NCBI GenBank assembly: GCA_030630905.1
Contig: DAOVMB010000118.1
Span: 1 to 7,146, forward strand
Reading direction: 5' to 3'
Source: Sedimentisphaerales bacterium
GTDB taxonomy: Bacteria; Planctomycetota; Phycisphaerae; Sedimentisphaerales; Anaerobacaceae
Length of the DNA stretch: 7,146 bases
The notes under the pieces are model-generated. The model was not told where the DNA came from, made no database searches, and saw nothing but the letters and a program-made list of their open reading frames with translations. The first letter of the stretch is position 1. Each line of letters begins with the position of its first letter. This document shows, in pieces, positions 1 to 4,931 of the stretch. The position numbers and the translations under genes were made by a program.

Positions 1-828
1 GTGGCCGTTGCCGCTGGTGTTCAGATAGTTGATTACCGGCGCCGTCTCGGCAGCCACCGTGCTCTGGTACGATGGATTGCTGATTACCAGCTCTGCGGTG
101 CCCAGGTCGCCGACGGCGGTGTTCGCCTTGTAGAAGATAACTTCGAATCCGGGAGCGGTACTGCCAAAGCCGATGCCCGTCGGCCCGGTGTTCCATGCCG
201 AGTCGTCGAAGTCGAGCGCGGTCCAGTCCTTACCTTCGTCGCCGGCGGTGGGGACGCGATAAGAAGCCCTCGCCCCCGCAGGTATTAGCGCTGTGGCGTA
301 TTGCCCCAGGCCGTACGAAACGTCGGTCAACTGCTGCGGGTATTTGGGGCCGTATTCGTGGGCGATTGTCTCGCCGTCGCTTTGGACGAGCGCCAGGTAC
401 TCGCCGTCGATGTCGAGCCTAAAGCTGGTATGCAGTTCGGCGCCGGCTGCCGCCCGGTTTTTGCCCGAAGCGAAGACGACCAGGAACTGCCCCGGATTTA
501 GCGCGACGCCGTCCGGAAACTTCCACTGTTCGAGGTTATCGGCGTCGTTTGTCAGGTACCAGCCGCCTAAGTGGACGGCCTGGTCCGTCGGATTATAAAT
601 CTCGATCCAATCGGAAGATTCGCCGTCTTCGTCCAGCAGCTCACCTTCGACCAGCGGCTGTTTGCTGCCGTTGCTCGCCATGAATTCGCTGATTACAGGC
701 GTGGTAAAGGTTTCCTGATTTTCGTACTCGTTGGGATCGTCGCCCGGATCGGGCTGAGCGGACGCCGGGCCAGCTAAAAACCCGACCAATACCAAACAGA
801 GCGAAAAGATTTCGACGGCTCTGAGCAT
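1..828 (-). CDS. Secreted lamin-tail-domain (LTD) protein, N-terminal part (runs off left edge)
   Basis: Read on the minus strand, the frame is open from ATG 828 to base 1 (276 codons, no stop). The start is supported by GAGGAG-type Shine-Dalgarno bases at 835-841, 7 nt upstream. Residues 1-24 form a Sec signal peptide: a hydrophobic core (LCLVLVGFLAG) ending in ASA before QPD. An acidic linker follows. Residues about 44-160 are a lamin-tail domain, with the diagnostic order ISEFMASN, DWIEIYNPT, LGGWYLTND, WKFPDGV and PGQFLVVFAS. Residues about 186-222 (YRVP...W..LDFDDSAW..GPTGIGFG) look like the start of the galactose-binding-like beta domain that often follows LTD in planctomycete and verrucomicrobial surface proteins, which may go on to CotH-kinase or LamG modules. 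Role: exported, probably cell-surface or extracellular; substrate unknown. The family is usually much longer, so most of the protein lies outside the window. Confidence 0.85.
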   Translation of the reverse strand, partial: MLRAVEIFSLCLVLVGFLAGPASAQPDPGDDPNEYENQETFTTPVISEFMASNGSKQPLVEGELLDEDGESSDWIEIYNPTDQAVHLGGWYLTNDADNLEQWKFPDGVALNPGQFLVVFASGKNRAAAGAELHTSFRLDIDGEYLALVQSDGETIAHEYGPKYPQQLTDVSYGLGQYATALIPAGARASYRVPTAGDEGKDWTALDFDDSAWNTGPTGIGFGSTAPGFEVIFYKANTAVGDLGTAELVISNPSYQSTVAAETAPVINYLNTSGNGH

Positions 829-859
829 TTCATTTCTCCTCGTTAGTCAATGTTTTTAG

Positions 860-888
860 ATTATCAACAGCGGTTTTAACTCCGAAAA
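860..888 (-). promoter_or_regulatory. Weak candidate promoter of the LTD gene, overlapping a palindrome
   Basis: On the minus strand a GATAAT -10 (860-865) lies 17 nt from TTTTCG (883-888), which is a poor -35. A transcript would start near 852 and give a leader of about 25 nt. The -35 lies inside an inverted repeat at 882-901 (8-bp arms CCGAAAAT/ATTTTCGG, CCCC loop), so a repressor or activator site is conceivable. No better promoter was found in the next 100 bases. Confidence 0.25.
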
Positions 889-914
889 TCCCCATTTTCG
901 GCCAGGAACCAGAG

Positions 915-970
915 GTCAGATGTCAGATGTCTGTCTTCTGCTTTCAGACTTCTGTCTTCAGACTTCAGCG
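915..970. repeat. Degenerate heptanucleotide tandem repeat (TTCWGNY type)
   Basis: Eight consecutive 7-base units can be laid out from 915 to 970. They begin with two identical GTCAGAT units and drift through TTCTGTC and TTCAGAC, the latter appearing exactly twice. Positions 2-5 stay TC(A/T)G in every unit. It is non-coding and lies upstream of the LTD gene. Confidence 0.7.
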
Positions 971-1188
971 GGTCTTTAATAAGCAAAACTTAATACTACT
1001 ACTTTACTTATTTTAACATATTTAAGGTAGGTCGGTCAATACCCTCTCCCCGCTTACTAAATCACGGCCTAAACAGTACACAAACACCAAAATTCAGCCA
1101 AAATGCAAAAAAAAACAAGCCTTTTGCGAAATAATTAGACCGATTTAGTGCGAATTATCGTTTTTGAGTTGAAAAACAGAATTTGAGA

Positions 1189-1265
1189 CGTATCTCGTAA
1201 AACGTGAAGCGTATCACGTATTTTGCTGCTTCTTTCTTTTGCCCTTTTACCTTCTGTCTTTTAAC
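1189..1265. repeat. Degenerate heptanucleotide repeats, CGTATCN then TTTTRCC type
   Basis: Five 7-base units, each starting CGT, run from 1189 to 1223 (for example CGTATCT and CGTATCA). In the same 7-base phase, pyrimidine-rich units follow at 1238-1265 (for example TTTTACC and TTCTGTC). The second part matches the TTTTRCC series at 2682-2716. Unit-to-unit identity is partial, and the period is clearer than the sequence. Confidence 0.55.
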
Positions 1266-1457
1266 ATATGCTTTGTGATCTTGTGAGAAGCGTACGATAT
1301 ATCACACCACTAACCTAACCGGCCAACCTGGCATAAATGCAAATTCGACAGAAGAATATGCGGACCCCAAGATTTCACTATAGAAATTTTCATTTTTTTC
1401 TTGATTTTCTTCATGTGAATTGCGATATTATAATTAATGCGATTGTTCGCAGGTGGA

Positions 1458-1499
1458 CAGCCCGTAAGGGCTGGCGTGAGATTGACCCCGTAAGGGGTC
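1458..1499. repeat. Twin hairpins sharing the core CCCGTAAGGG
   Basis: Two perfect 6-bp stems with identical GTAA loops lie 26 bases apart: CAGCCC/GGGCTG at 1458-1473 and GACCCC/GGGGTC at 1484-1499. They begin 8 bases past the stop codon of the DUF3800 gene. On that gene's strand they could slow or end transcription, but no T-run follows, so a classical intrinsic terminator is unlikely. The shared core and compensating flanks suggest a dispersed intergenic repeat. Confidence 0.6.
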
Positions 1500-1507
1500 G
1501 TTTCATT

Positions 1508-2161
1508 TTAAAGCCATACCACGCCATAACCTTCAACCTGGCCGGTCCGGGTATTCACATTGAACTTCCTTATCACGGCTTCATAAACCTGTTTTCCAAA
1601 GGTCTTGCGAAGTTCTACGATTTTCCCCTTCTCAAGCAACAATGCTTGTTTGAGCTGGAGGTCTTCTTCGCGAGCACGGGATTCTGCCATGACATCTCCG
1701 ACGGCGTTCTTGTAATTCAACCAGCCGCTGTACCTATCGAGCATTGCTGCCAAGCAGTAATGATAAGGATGAAAAGGACTATCGTATCTGACGAGATGCG
1801 CCTGCTTGTCGATTATCACACATACCATTTTGAACCGCGCTCTAATAATAACCTCAAGAAGAGCAGCGTTGAATCGCTCCCTGATTTCTGAATTACAAAG
1901 CACACCGAAGCAACCTTTGCGATTTATGATATCGGAACGATGCAGAACAACAGGTCTGTCGGGTCGCGGACCAAAGATGCCTCGTTTGAAGTGTTCAAGG
2001 TCATCTGCAAAAGCAACGTAATCATCAGCCTGCCGAAACCATACACCCAAGAGCGCAAGGTATCGATGCGAAGCTTCCTCGAGAAGGTTATATGTATGGT
2101 CACCCGACTCATCTATATAGAGCCGATAGCGGGGTTTCTGCAAAAAACGAGTTTGGATCAT
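1508..2161 (-). CDS. DUF3800 domain protein
   Basis: This is a 217-residue protein. The family is recognised by YIDESGDH (15-22), the hydrophobic strand YLALLGVWF (34-42), LHRSDI (73-78), VCVIID (113-118), the helix HPYHYCLAAMLDRY (131-144) and DVMAESRAREEDLQL (156-170). The conserved acidic residues (D17, E18, D77, D118, E160, D167) are those expected of a metal-binding, RNase H-like fold, but no biochemical function is established for the family. No signal peptide or membrane segment is seen. ATG 2161 is preceded by AGGGGA 10 nt upstream. The gene follows the 56-residue ORF (stop 2210) by 48 nt on the same strand, so the two are probably co-transcribed. The C-terminus ends at GYGVVWL just before the twin hairpins. 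A C-terminal Gln-x-Ala-Asp block that I associate with many DUF3800 proteins is absent, which may mean truncation or simply a shorter subfamily. Confidence 0.8.
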   Translation of the reverse strand: MIQTRFLQKPRYRLYIDESGDHTYNLLEEASHRYLALLGVWFRQADDYVAFADDLEHFKRGIFGPRPDRPVVLHRSDIINRKGCFGVLCNSEIRERFNAALLEVIIRARFKMVCVIIDKQAHLVRYDSPFHPYHYCLAAMLDRYSGWLNYKNAVGDVMAESRAREEDLQLKQALLLEKGKIVELRKTFGKQVYEAVIRKFNVNTRTGQVEGYGVVWL

Positions 2162-2209
2162 ATAAATGCATCCCCTTATAGTCGAATATATCGGATTTCA
2201 CCCATAGTT

Positions 2210-2380
2210 TCATTTTCCTGCATCTTCGACAATAGCTATTTCTTCTTCGGTCAGGCCGTAGAGATCGTAAACGAGCTTGTCGATTTGTTTGTCGGTGGCG
2301 TCGATTTGCCGGTCAAGCGTTTCGACCAGTTCACAAATCCTCGTCGGCACTACAGCCATCTTGCTTTTTTCCTCTATCAT
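2210..2380 (-). CDS. Small protein resembling the C-terminal tail of type IIG/Eco57I-like DNA methyltransferases
   Basis: This 56-residue frame starts at ATG 2380, with an in-frame TAA immediately before it. M8 (ATG 2359) is an alternative start and has GAGGA about 10 nt upstream, which is better than any site before 2380. Residues 23-53 (TDKQIDKLVYDLYG then LTEEEIAIVE) match the pattern QIDxLVYxLYGLTxEEIxIVE, which I know from the extreme C-terminus of many type IIG and N6-adenine restriction-modification enzymes and from some free-standing small proteins. The protein should be all-helical, a likely coiled-coil pair, and soluble. It is the first gene of a probable operon with DUF3800: a strong promoter lies 35-63 nt upstream and the next start is 48 nt downstream. 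It could be a relic of a lost restriction enzyme, but its own promoter and intact frame favour a working small gene. Function unknown. Confidence 0.65.
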   Translation of the reverse strand: MIEEKSKMAVVPTRICELVETLDRQIDATDKQIDKLVYDLYGLTEEEIAIVEDAGK

Positions 2381-2414
2381 TTAGAAATCTACGAAGAGGC
2401 ACAAACCTTGAATA

Positions 2415-2443
2415 ACCATATCAGACAGACTCTTTAATGTCAA
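2415..2443 (-). promoter_or_regulatory. Sigma70-type promoter of the small ORF-DUF3800 unit
   Basis: On the minus strand, TTGACA (2438-2443, 6/6 to consensus) is separated by exactly 17 nt from TATGGT (2415-2420, 4/6). Transcription would begin near 2408, giving a leader of about 28 nt before ATG 2380. It is back to back with the plus-strand promoter at 2565-2593. Confidence 0.6.
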
Positions 2444-2564
2444 TGAATCATGAGACAAAGAGTTTCGAATAGATTTCTCAATTGTGCACGCAATGACAAG
2501 AATATTGCCGCTCATTGCCTGAAGCTGATTTGTTTGGCAATTTCGAATTAAATTAAATATTTAT

Positions 2565-2593
2565 TTGACAGGCAACTTGCCATTTTATATAAT
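2565..2593 (+). promoter_or_regulatory. Perfect-consensus sigma70 promoter with a palindromic spacer
   Basis: TTGACA (2565-2570) and TATAAT (2588-2593) are both 6/6 matches with an exact 17-nt spacer. An A/T-only or nearly A/T-only stretch (about 2541-2564) lies directly upstream like an UP element. The spacer opens with the perfect 11-bp palindrome GGCAACTTGCC (2571-2581), placed where a repressor would block polymerase. Three further TTGCC/GGCAA half-sites lie at 2505, 2515 and 2536. Transcription would start near 2600 and run into repeat DNA, so the product is unclear. Confidence 0.6.
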
Positions 2594-2622
2594 ATTTATC
2601 AAACATAAGAATATTGTATATC

Positions 2623-2657
2623 GTATGTAGTATGTAGTATGTGGTATGTGGTATGTC
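2623..2657. repeat. Heptanucleotide tandem repeat GTATGTR, five units
   Basis: There are five contiguous 7-base units: GTATGTA twice, GTATGTG twice, then GTATGTC. It is the cleanest tandem repeat in the window. It lies within the first 60 bases of any transcript from the promoter at 2565-2593. Confidence 0.85.
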
Positions 2658-2673
2658 GAATGGAGATGTGTTA

Positions 2674-2829
2674 ATGGAGAATTTTGCCTTTTACCTTTTG
2701 ACTTTTTCCTTATTTCTTATGCATCTTCGTGGCTTAGTGTCTCCGTGGCGAATAGTCTATTTGAAAAAACAAAGCCAATTTGGTAGGAGTCGAAATAAAC
2801 GCAAAGTCAATTATAACAAGGAGATATAA
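2674..2829 (+). CDS. Doubtful small hydrophobic ORF (51 codons) downstream of the perfect promoter
   Basis: ATG 2674 has GGAG (2662-2665) 8 nt upstream, and a consensus promoter would start transcription about 75 nt before it. The frame gives MENFAFYLLTFSLFLMHL, a plausible single membrane helix at residues 3-20, then a basic tail rich in Lys, Arg and Asn. The general shape resembles type I toxin peptides. Against it: residues 4-17 are encoded by the period-7 TTTTRCC repeat, and residues 31-36 (KKQSQF) by the dispersed repeat, so the frame may be accidental. No family is recognised. Confidence 0.2.
   Translation: MENFAFYLLTFSLFLMHLRGLVSPWRIVYLKKQSQFGRSRNKRKVNYNKEI
2682..2716. repeat. Heptanucleotide tandem repeat TTTTRCC
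   Basis: Four well-conserved 7-base units (TTTTGCC, TTTTACC, TTTTGAC, TTTTTCC) are followed by a decayed fifth. Near-identical units occur at 1238-1265, 1.4 kb away, so this is a recurring sequence family and not a single local slippage. Confidence 0.7.
2725..2748. repeat. Octanucleotide tandem repeat CTTMGTGK, three units
   Basis: There are three 8-base units (CTTCGTGG, CTTAGTGT, CTCCGTGG) with CT at positions 1-2 and GTG at 5-7 in each. It follows the heptamer series after a few bases, so the repeat period changes from 7 to 8 along the region. Confidence 0.5.
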
Positions 2830-3134
2830 GAAATTATTTGGATTTGACACTTGGTGAAAACAAAGCCAAACAAACCCAATTAAAGATGTCCGATTGGACG
2901 CGGTTTGGATTCCCGCCTTCGCGGGAATGACAAATATGGAATCCCTGTACGACGTAATATTATAACCCTATTTGAAAAAACAAAGCCAATTTCAAAGAAG
3001 CTAAAACGAATGTAAGTATCTATTACAGAAAGGAATATGATAAAAAATCGTGTTTTCGGGCTCGAAAAAACAAAGCCAATCCGTCAGGCCAGCATTGCCT
3101 TTTTCGGAGTTGCCAGACTGATCAAAGCCAATTT
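2757..3134 (+). repeat. Dispersed A-rich repeat, five copies (core GAAAAAACAAAGCCAAT)
   Basis: Copies lie at 2757-2781 and 2968-2992 (25 identical bases), 3064-3080 (17-base core), 2856-2870 (partial, one A fewer in each flank) and 3123-3134 (right half only). All are on the plus strand, with irregular spacing of about 91, 120, 90 and 52 bases between cores. It reads KKQSQF or KTKPI depending on frame, motifs that I associate with many spurious planctomycete 'hypothetical proteins'. Spacing and copy divergence do not fit CRISPR. Confidence 0.7.
2909..2928. repeat. ATTCCCGC...GCGGGAAT hairpin
   Basis: A perfect 8-bp stem (2909-2916 with 2921-2928) encloses a CTTC loop. It matches the widespread bacterial intergenic element of the form GGATTCCCGC-loop-GCGGGAATGAC. 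It lies between copies of the dispersed A-rich repeat. No T-run follows, so it is not called a terminator. Confidence 0.6.
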
Positions 3135-3166
3135 TACCTATCCCAAAAAGGAAAACAGAGGCCGGA

Positions 3167-3201
3167 CGACGATGGACGACAAGTGAGGATGGATGATGGA
3201 C
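3167..3201. repeat. Degenerate heptanucleotide repeat, GATGGAY type
   Basis: Five 7-base units carry GA at positions 5-6. The last two (GATGGAT, GATGGAC) are nearly identical and the earlier ones have decayed. It belongs to the set of period-7 tracts in the window. Confidence 0.45.
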
Positions 3202-3291
3202 TGTCCAATCCTCTTCAATCGTTCCTTGTCCTTTCTTGCTTCGGAGGACTTGCACATTAAGGGAATTAGGTCAATTTTCGGTAAAAAAAGG

Positions 3292-3320
3292 TTGCATCTT
3301 TCTGGCGGTTCGGATACAAT
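3292..3320 (+). promoter_or_regulatory. Candidate promoter of the HTH/lysine-tail gene
   Basis: TTGCAT (3292-3297, 4/6) and TACAAT (3315-3320, 5/6) are separated by exactly 17 nt. The start would be near 3327, giving a leader of about 170 nt that contains the whole three-hairpin element (3343-3444) before the Shine-Dalgarno at 3484-3488. Confidence 0.5.
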
Positions 3321-3342
3321 AGATATAAGTAGAGGTTCGTGT

Positions 3343-3444
3343 CGAAGGCATCTATTGTGTCGCGGGCTTCCAGCCCGCGATTCGAGGGTGGGGCGCCCTC
3401 GACATCTGGATGCCTTCGGATTGCGGGCAAGATGCCCGCGACAC
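3343..3444. repeat. REP-like element of three hairpins with outer and long-range pairings
   Basis: Hairpin A is 3360-3380 (9-bp stem, TCC loop). Hairpin B is 3382-3402 (7-bp stem TCGAGGG/CCCTCGA plus weaker inner pairs). Hairpin C is 3423-3439 (7-bp stem, AGA loop). The arms CGAAGGCATC (3343-3352) and GATGCCTTCG (3409-3418) can enclose A and B. The 11-base arm at 3357-3367 (GTGTCGCGGGC) is the exact complement of 3434-3444, which competes with A and C. Base composition is GC-rich against AT-rich surroundings. It resembles planctomycete intergenic REP/MITE-like elements and lies in the leader of the downstream gene. Confidence 0.7.
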
Positions 3445-3497
3445 GCTTGGAAAAACGTCATACAGCCGCATTGTCGGCTTGTTGGAGGTAAGTGATT

Positions 3498-4898
3498 ATG
3501 GCAGGAATGTTCTATTCCTTACAGGAAGCCGCCGAAAAACTCAATTTGACCGAGGAGCAGCTCAAAGAATTCGTCCAGGAAGGCAAGTTGCGTGAGTTTC
3601 GCGATGGCCCGAATTTGCTGTTCAAAATCGAGGAGGTCGAGGCGTTAATGTCGGAAGCCGAAGCAGCGGAATCCGAGGCCCCGGCACTCGAAGTTGCCGA
3701 ACCCGAAGTTCCGGAACCGGAGGCCGAAGAAGAGGAAGCTGTAGAACTCGATCTCACTGTACCGGAGGCCGAAGAACCGGAAGCTGTGGAACTTGAGGCC
3801 CCCGAACCCGAAGCCCCGGAGGCAGAGATACCGGAGCCGGAAGCGGAAGTTTCAGAACCGGAAGTTCCTGAAGAAGAAATTTCCGAACTGGAAGCTCTCC
3901 CAGAAGAGGATGTTCCGTCCCTCGAAGATCTGGAAGCGGAAATAGCCGAAGTGGAAAAACCGACGGCCGAAGTTCCGGAAGCTGAGGAACCGATGCCGGA
4001 AGCACCGGAAGCTGAAGCGCCGGAACCCGAGGCGCCGAAGCCTTCGGAGCCTTCGCCAGACAGTAGTGAAATTCTGTTGGCGCCCGAGACAGGTGCTCCG
4101 CTTATGCCGAACGACCTGACCGATGCGGACACGGCACTGACCGGCATGGGAACCAGCGTTCTCGGCGAGACAGACCAGGATTATGCAATAACAGATGATA
4201 CCATGGCCGAAACTGCGATTCCGATGGGTACCGGGGGAACGACACCTGAAGTGCCGCTGGAAGAGATTGAAGGGGACGTGAACCTTGATTCCTTCGGCAG
4301 CGGCTCCGGATTGCTGGACCTTTCGCTGCAGGCCGATGACACTTCGTTAGGGGGTATTCTCGATGAGATTTACACCGCTGATGACGAAGGTAAGGAACTG
4401 GGTGAAGCTGAGGGCGACTCGGCAATGGCGGTAGCCGCCGAGGCGGATCAAATGATCTCCGAGGACGAGCTTTCTGCTCCCCTGGCGGCCCCTGAGATGG
4501 CGGCAATAGCTCGGCCGATGATGGAAGTGGCGCCGGATGCACAGAGTAACACTCTTGGAATGCTGCTGTTTCTCCCGCTGGCGATTGTTATTTATACTAC
4601 CGTCGTGGCCGTGGCTGGTCAAAGAGGTGTGATGCCTTCGATTCTTGGATCTATACAGGCCTTTATATGGTATATCATGGGTGGGGCTGCCGTGGTGGCG
4701 GGCCTGGTCGTCGTAGCGGCTTTCATGTTTACCGGCGAGCGCGATACGGCTGCTAAAACCAAAAAGGAAAAGAAGCCCAAAGCAAAAAAAGAAAAAAAGG
4801 TCAAAAAGCCAAAAGAGCCAAAGAAGCCGAAAGAGAAAAAGCCCAAAAAGCCCAAAAAACCCAAAAAGGCAAAAAAAGGCTTCCTTCGACTTAAATAA
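3498..4898 (+). CDS. Membrane-anchored HTH protein with acidic Pro-Glu region and lysine-rich tail
   Basis: ATG 3498 is preferred (466 residues) because GGAGG (3484-3488) is 9 nt upstream. The in-frame GTG at 3492 would leave only 3 nt. Residues 4-52 (FYSLQEAAEKLNLTEEQL...GKLREFRDG...FKIEEVEAL) are a MerR/excisionase-type helix-turn-helix. Residues about 53-190 are a Pro-Glu-Ala low-complexity region. Residues about 205-300 hold a conserved-looking block (DLTDADTALTGMGTSVLGE; GSGLLDLSLQADDTSLGGIL) that I associate with Planctomycetota proteins of this type. Two hydrophobic segments (about 352-374 and 388-411) follow, then a tail with about 27 lysines in the last 48 residues. Both ends should be cytoplasmic. 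The role is unknown; tethering DNA or another acidic partner to the membrane is inference. It is convergent with dapB, 33 nt apart. Confidence 0.8.
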   Translation: MAGMFYSLQEAAEKLNLTEEQLKEFVQEGKLREFRDGPNLLFKIEEVEALMSEAEAAESEAPALEVAEPEVPEPEAEEEEAVELDLTVPEAEEPEAVELEAPEPEAPEAEIPEPEAEVSEPEVPEEEISELEALPEEDVPSLEDLEAEIAEVEKPTAEVPEAEEPMPEAPEAEAPEPEAPKPSEPSPDSSEILLAPETGAPLMPNDLTDADTALTGMGTSVLGETDQDYAITDDTMAETAIPMGTGGTTPEVPLEEIEGDVNLDSFGSGSGLLDLSLQADDTSLGGILDEIYTADDEGKELGEAEGDSAMAVAAEADQMISEDELSAPLAAPEMAAIARPMMEVAPDAQSNTLGMLLFLPLAIVIYTTVVAVAGQRGVMPSILGSIQAFIWYIMGGAAVVAGLVVVAAFMFTGERDTAAKTKKEKKPKAKKEKKVKKPKEPKKPKEKKPKKPKKPKKAKKGFLRLK

Positions 4899-4931
4899 AA
4901 GCAACGATTTGGTTTTGTGCGGTGCGGTTTT

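Larger units (their letters stand above)
829..1507. other. Gene-free, AT-rich intergenic stretch with short-period repeats
   Basis: No convincing ORF with a ribosome binding site was found on either strand. The stretch holds the upstream region of the LTD gene (829-905), 7-bp-period repeats (915-970 and 1189-1265) and twin GC hairpins (1458-1499). Between these lie AT-rich sequences such as 1000-1180, in which I see nothing specific. A plus-strand reading frame from 1337 into 1891 is antisense to the DUF3800 gene and is not counted. Confidence 0.6.
2381..3497. other. Repeat-dense intergenic region without a clear gene
   Basis: This stretch of more than 1 kb lies between the DUF3800 unit and the HTH gene. 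It holds two divergent promoters (2415-2443 and 2565-2593), clustered TTGCC half-sites (2505-2581), period-7 and period-8 repeats (2623-2748, 3167-3201), five copies of a dispersed A-rich repeat (2757-3134), a TTCCCGC hairpin (2909-2928), and a promoter plus structured leader for the HTH gene (3292-3491). Open frames here, including 3001-3255 minus and 3193-3495 plus, are built from these repeats. Only the frame at 2674-2829 has any start-site support. Confidence 0.6.

Noticed and set aside
1..777. Several plus-strand frames at the left edge
   Set aside because: The minus strand carries a continuous 276-codon frame with signal peptide and LTD motifs. The plus-strand frames are its shadows.
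1458..1499. Intrinsic terminator for DUF3800
   Set aside because: Stems are only 6 bp each and neither is followed by a T-run on the minus strand. It is kept as a repeat with uncertain effect on transcription.
1337..1891. Plus-strand open frame of 184 codons
   Set aside because: It is antisense to the DUF3800 gene, whose family motifs are clear, and it begins inside the AT-rich region and twin hairpins without a ribosome binding site.
2757..3134. CRISPR array
   Set aside because: Repeats differ in length (12-25 bases), spacing is irregular (about 52-120 bases), the repeat has no palindromic ends and no cas genes are present.
3001..3255. Minus-strand frame of 84 codons
   Set aside because: It is built from the dispersed A-rich repeat and the GATGGAY heptamers, with no family resemblance and no start-site support.
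3492..3494. GTG start for the HTH protein
   Set aside because: It lies only 3 nt from GGAGG. ATG 3498 has the proper 9-nt spacing.
3512..4147. Minus-strand Ser/Ala/Gly-rich frame of 211 codons
   Set aside because: It is the complement of the Pro-Glu repeat region of the HTH protein. The low-complexity composition keeps the opposite frame open.
4899..4931. Bidirectional terminator between the HTH gene and dapB
   Set aside because: A T-run is present (4928-4933), but no stable hairpin can be drawn in the 33-nt gap in either direction.
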